From NCBI GenBank assembly GCA_015056485.1, contig SVGD01000014.1, positions 1 through 38,478 on the forward strand: a DNA stretch of 38,478 bases. Reading direction: 5' to 3'. The notes beneath the pieces were generated by a model that worked only from the letters and a program-made list of their open reading frames with translations, was not told the origin of the DNA and ran no database searches. Source of the DNA: Clostridiales bacterium (GTDB lineage: Bacteria > Bacillota > Clostridia > TANB77 > CAG-508). The translations under genes were made by a program, and so were the position numbers. Below are positions 38,007 through 38,478 of the stretch, one piece after another; positions within the stretch are counted from its first letter, which is position 1, and every line of letters starts with the position of its first letter.

Positions 38007-38478
<472 letters not shown>

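Overview
The window is a very AT-rich stretch with clostridial-type Shine-Dalgarno sites (AGGAGG) and many TTG starts. All convincing genes lie on the minus strand. At the right edge is the 3' half of chromosomal lysS (lysyl-tRNA synthetase). Nearly everything else belongs to a Tn1549-like integrative conjugative element (ICE) of a low-GC Firmicute, probably an uncultured gut clostridium. That placement is an inference from gene content and composition. No integrase is inside the window; it would lie to the left.

Layout in the direction of transcription (right to left): lysS end and a repeat-rich intergenic region (37745-38006); a nucleotidyltransferase-fold gene between two terminators; a small possible regulator, ParA and ParB (34961-37152); a small secreted protein; a giant thioester/Cna_B surface adhesin (28822-34000); a 2480-residue methylase/helicase (21091-28534); a cargo-like block of two membrane-anchored XRE regulators and a VanZ-like protein (17346-20224); a Toprim primase-like protein; a candidate oriT just upstream of MobC and the MOB relaxase; PcfB and an ArdC-like protein; the coupling protein VirD4, split by a 2667-bp group II intron (8839-11505); then Maff2, an MT-A70 DNA methyltransferase, TrbL/VirB6, three unknowns, PrgI, VirB4, a class B sortase, and the start of a CD1108-like protein running off the left edge. 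The sortase and the adhesin form a matched pair inside the element.

The main discovery is a recoding pattern. Four ICE genes (trbL, virD4 twice, the methylase/helicase, and the adhesin) are interrupted in frame 0. In all five places the interruption is an in-frame CGG codon, and skipping only its C (reading the next GGN as glycine, +1) restores the family sequence exactly. The restored glycines include the VirD4 Walker A glycine, the methylase motif I glycine and the glycine of the adhesin's PKTG sorting motif. Scanning every CCG on the plus strand, I found no CGG used as a sense arginine codon in any gene. The only sixth in-frame CGG is four codons before the end of the MT-A70 gene. The simplest reading is that CGG is unreadable (no tRNA-Arg CCG) and acts as a +1 frameshift codon in this organism or element. 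It resembles the frameshifts reported at AGG/CCC codons in Perkinsus mitochondria, but here in a bacterium. Systematic assembly error must still be excluded. VirD4 would need both intron splicing and two frameshifts to be made.
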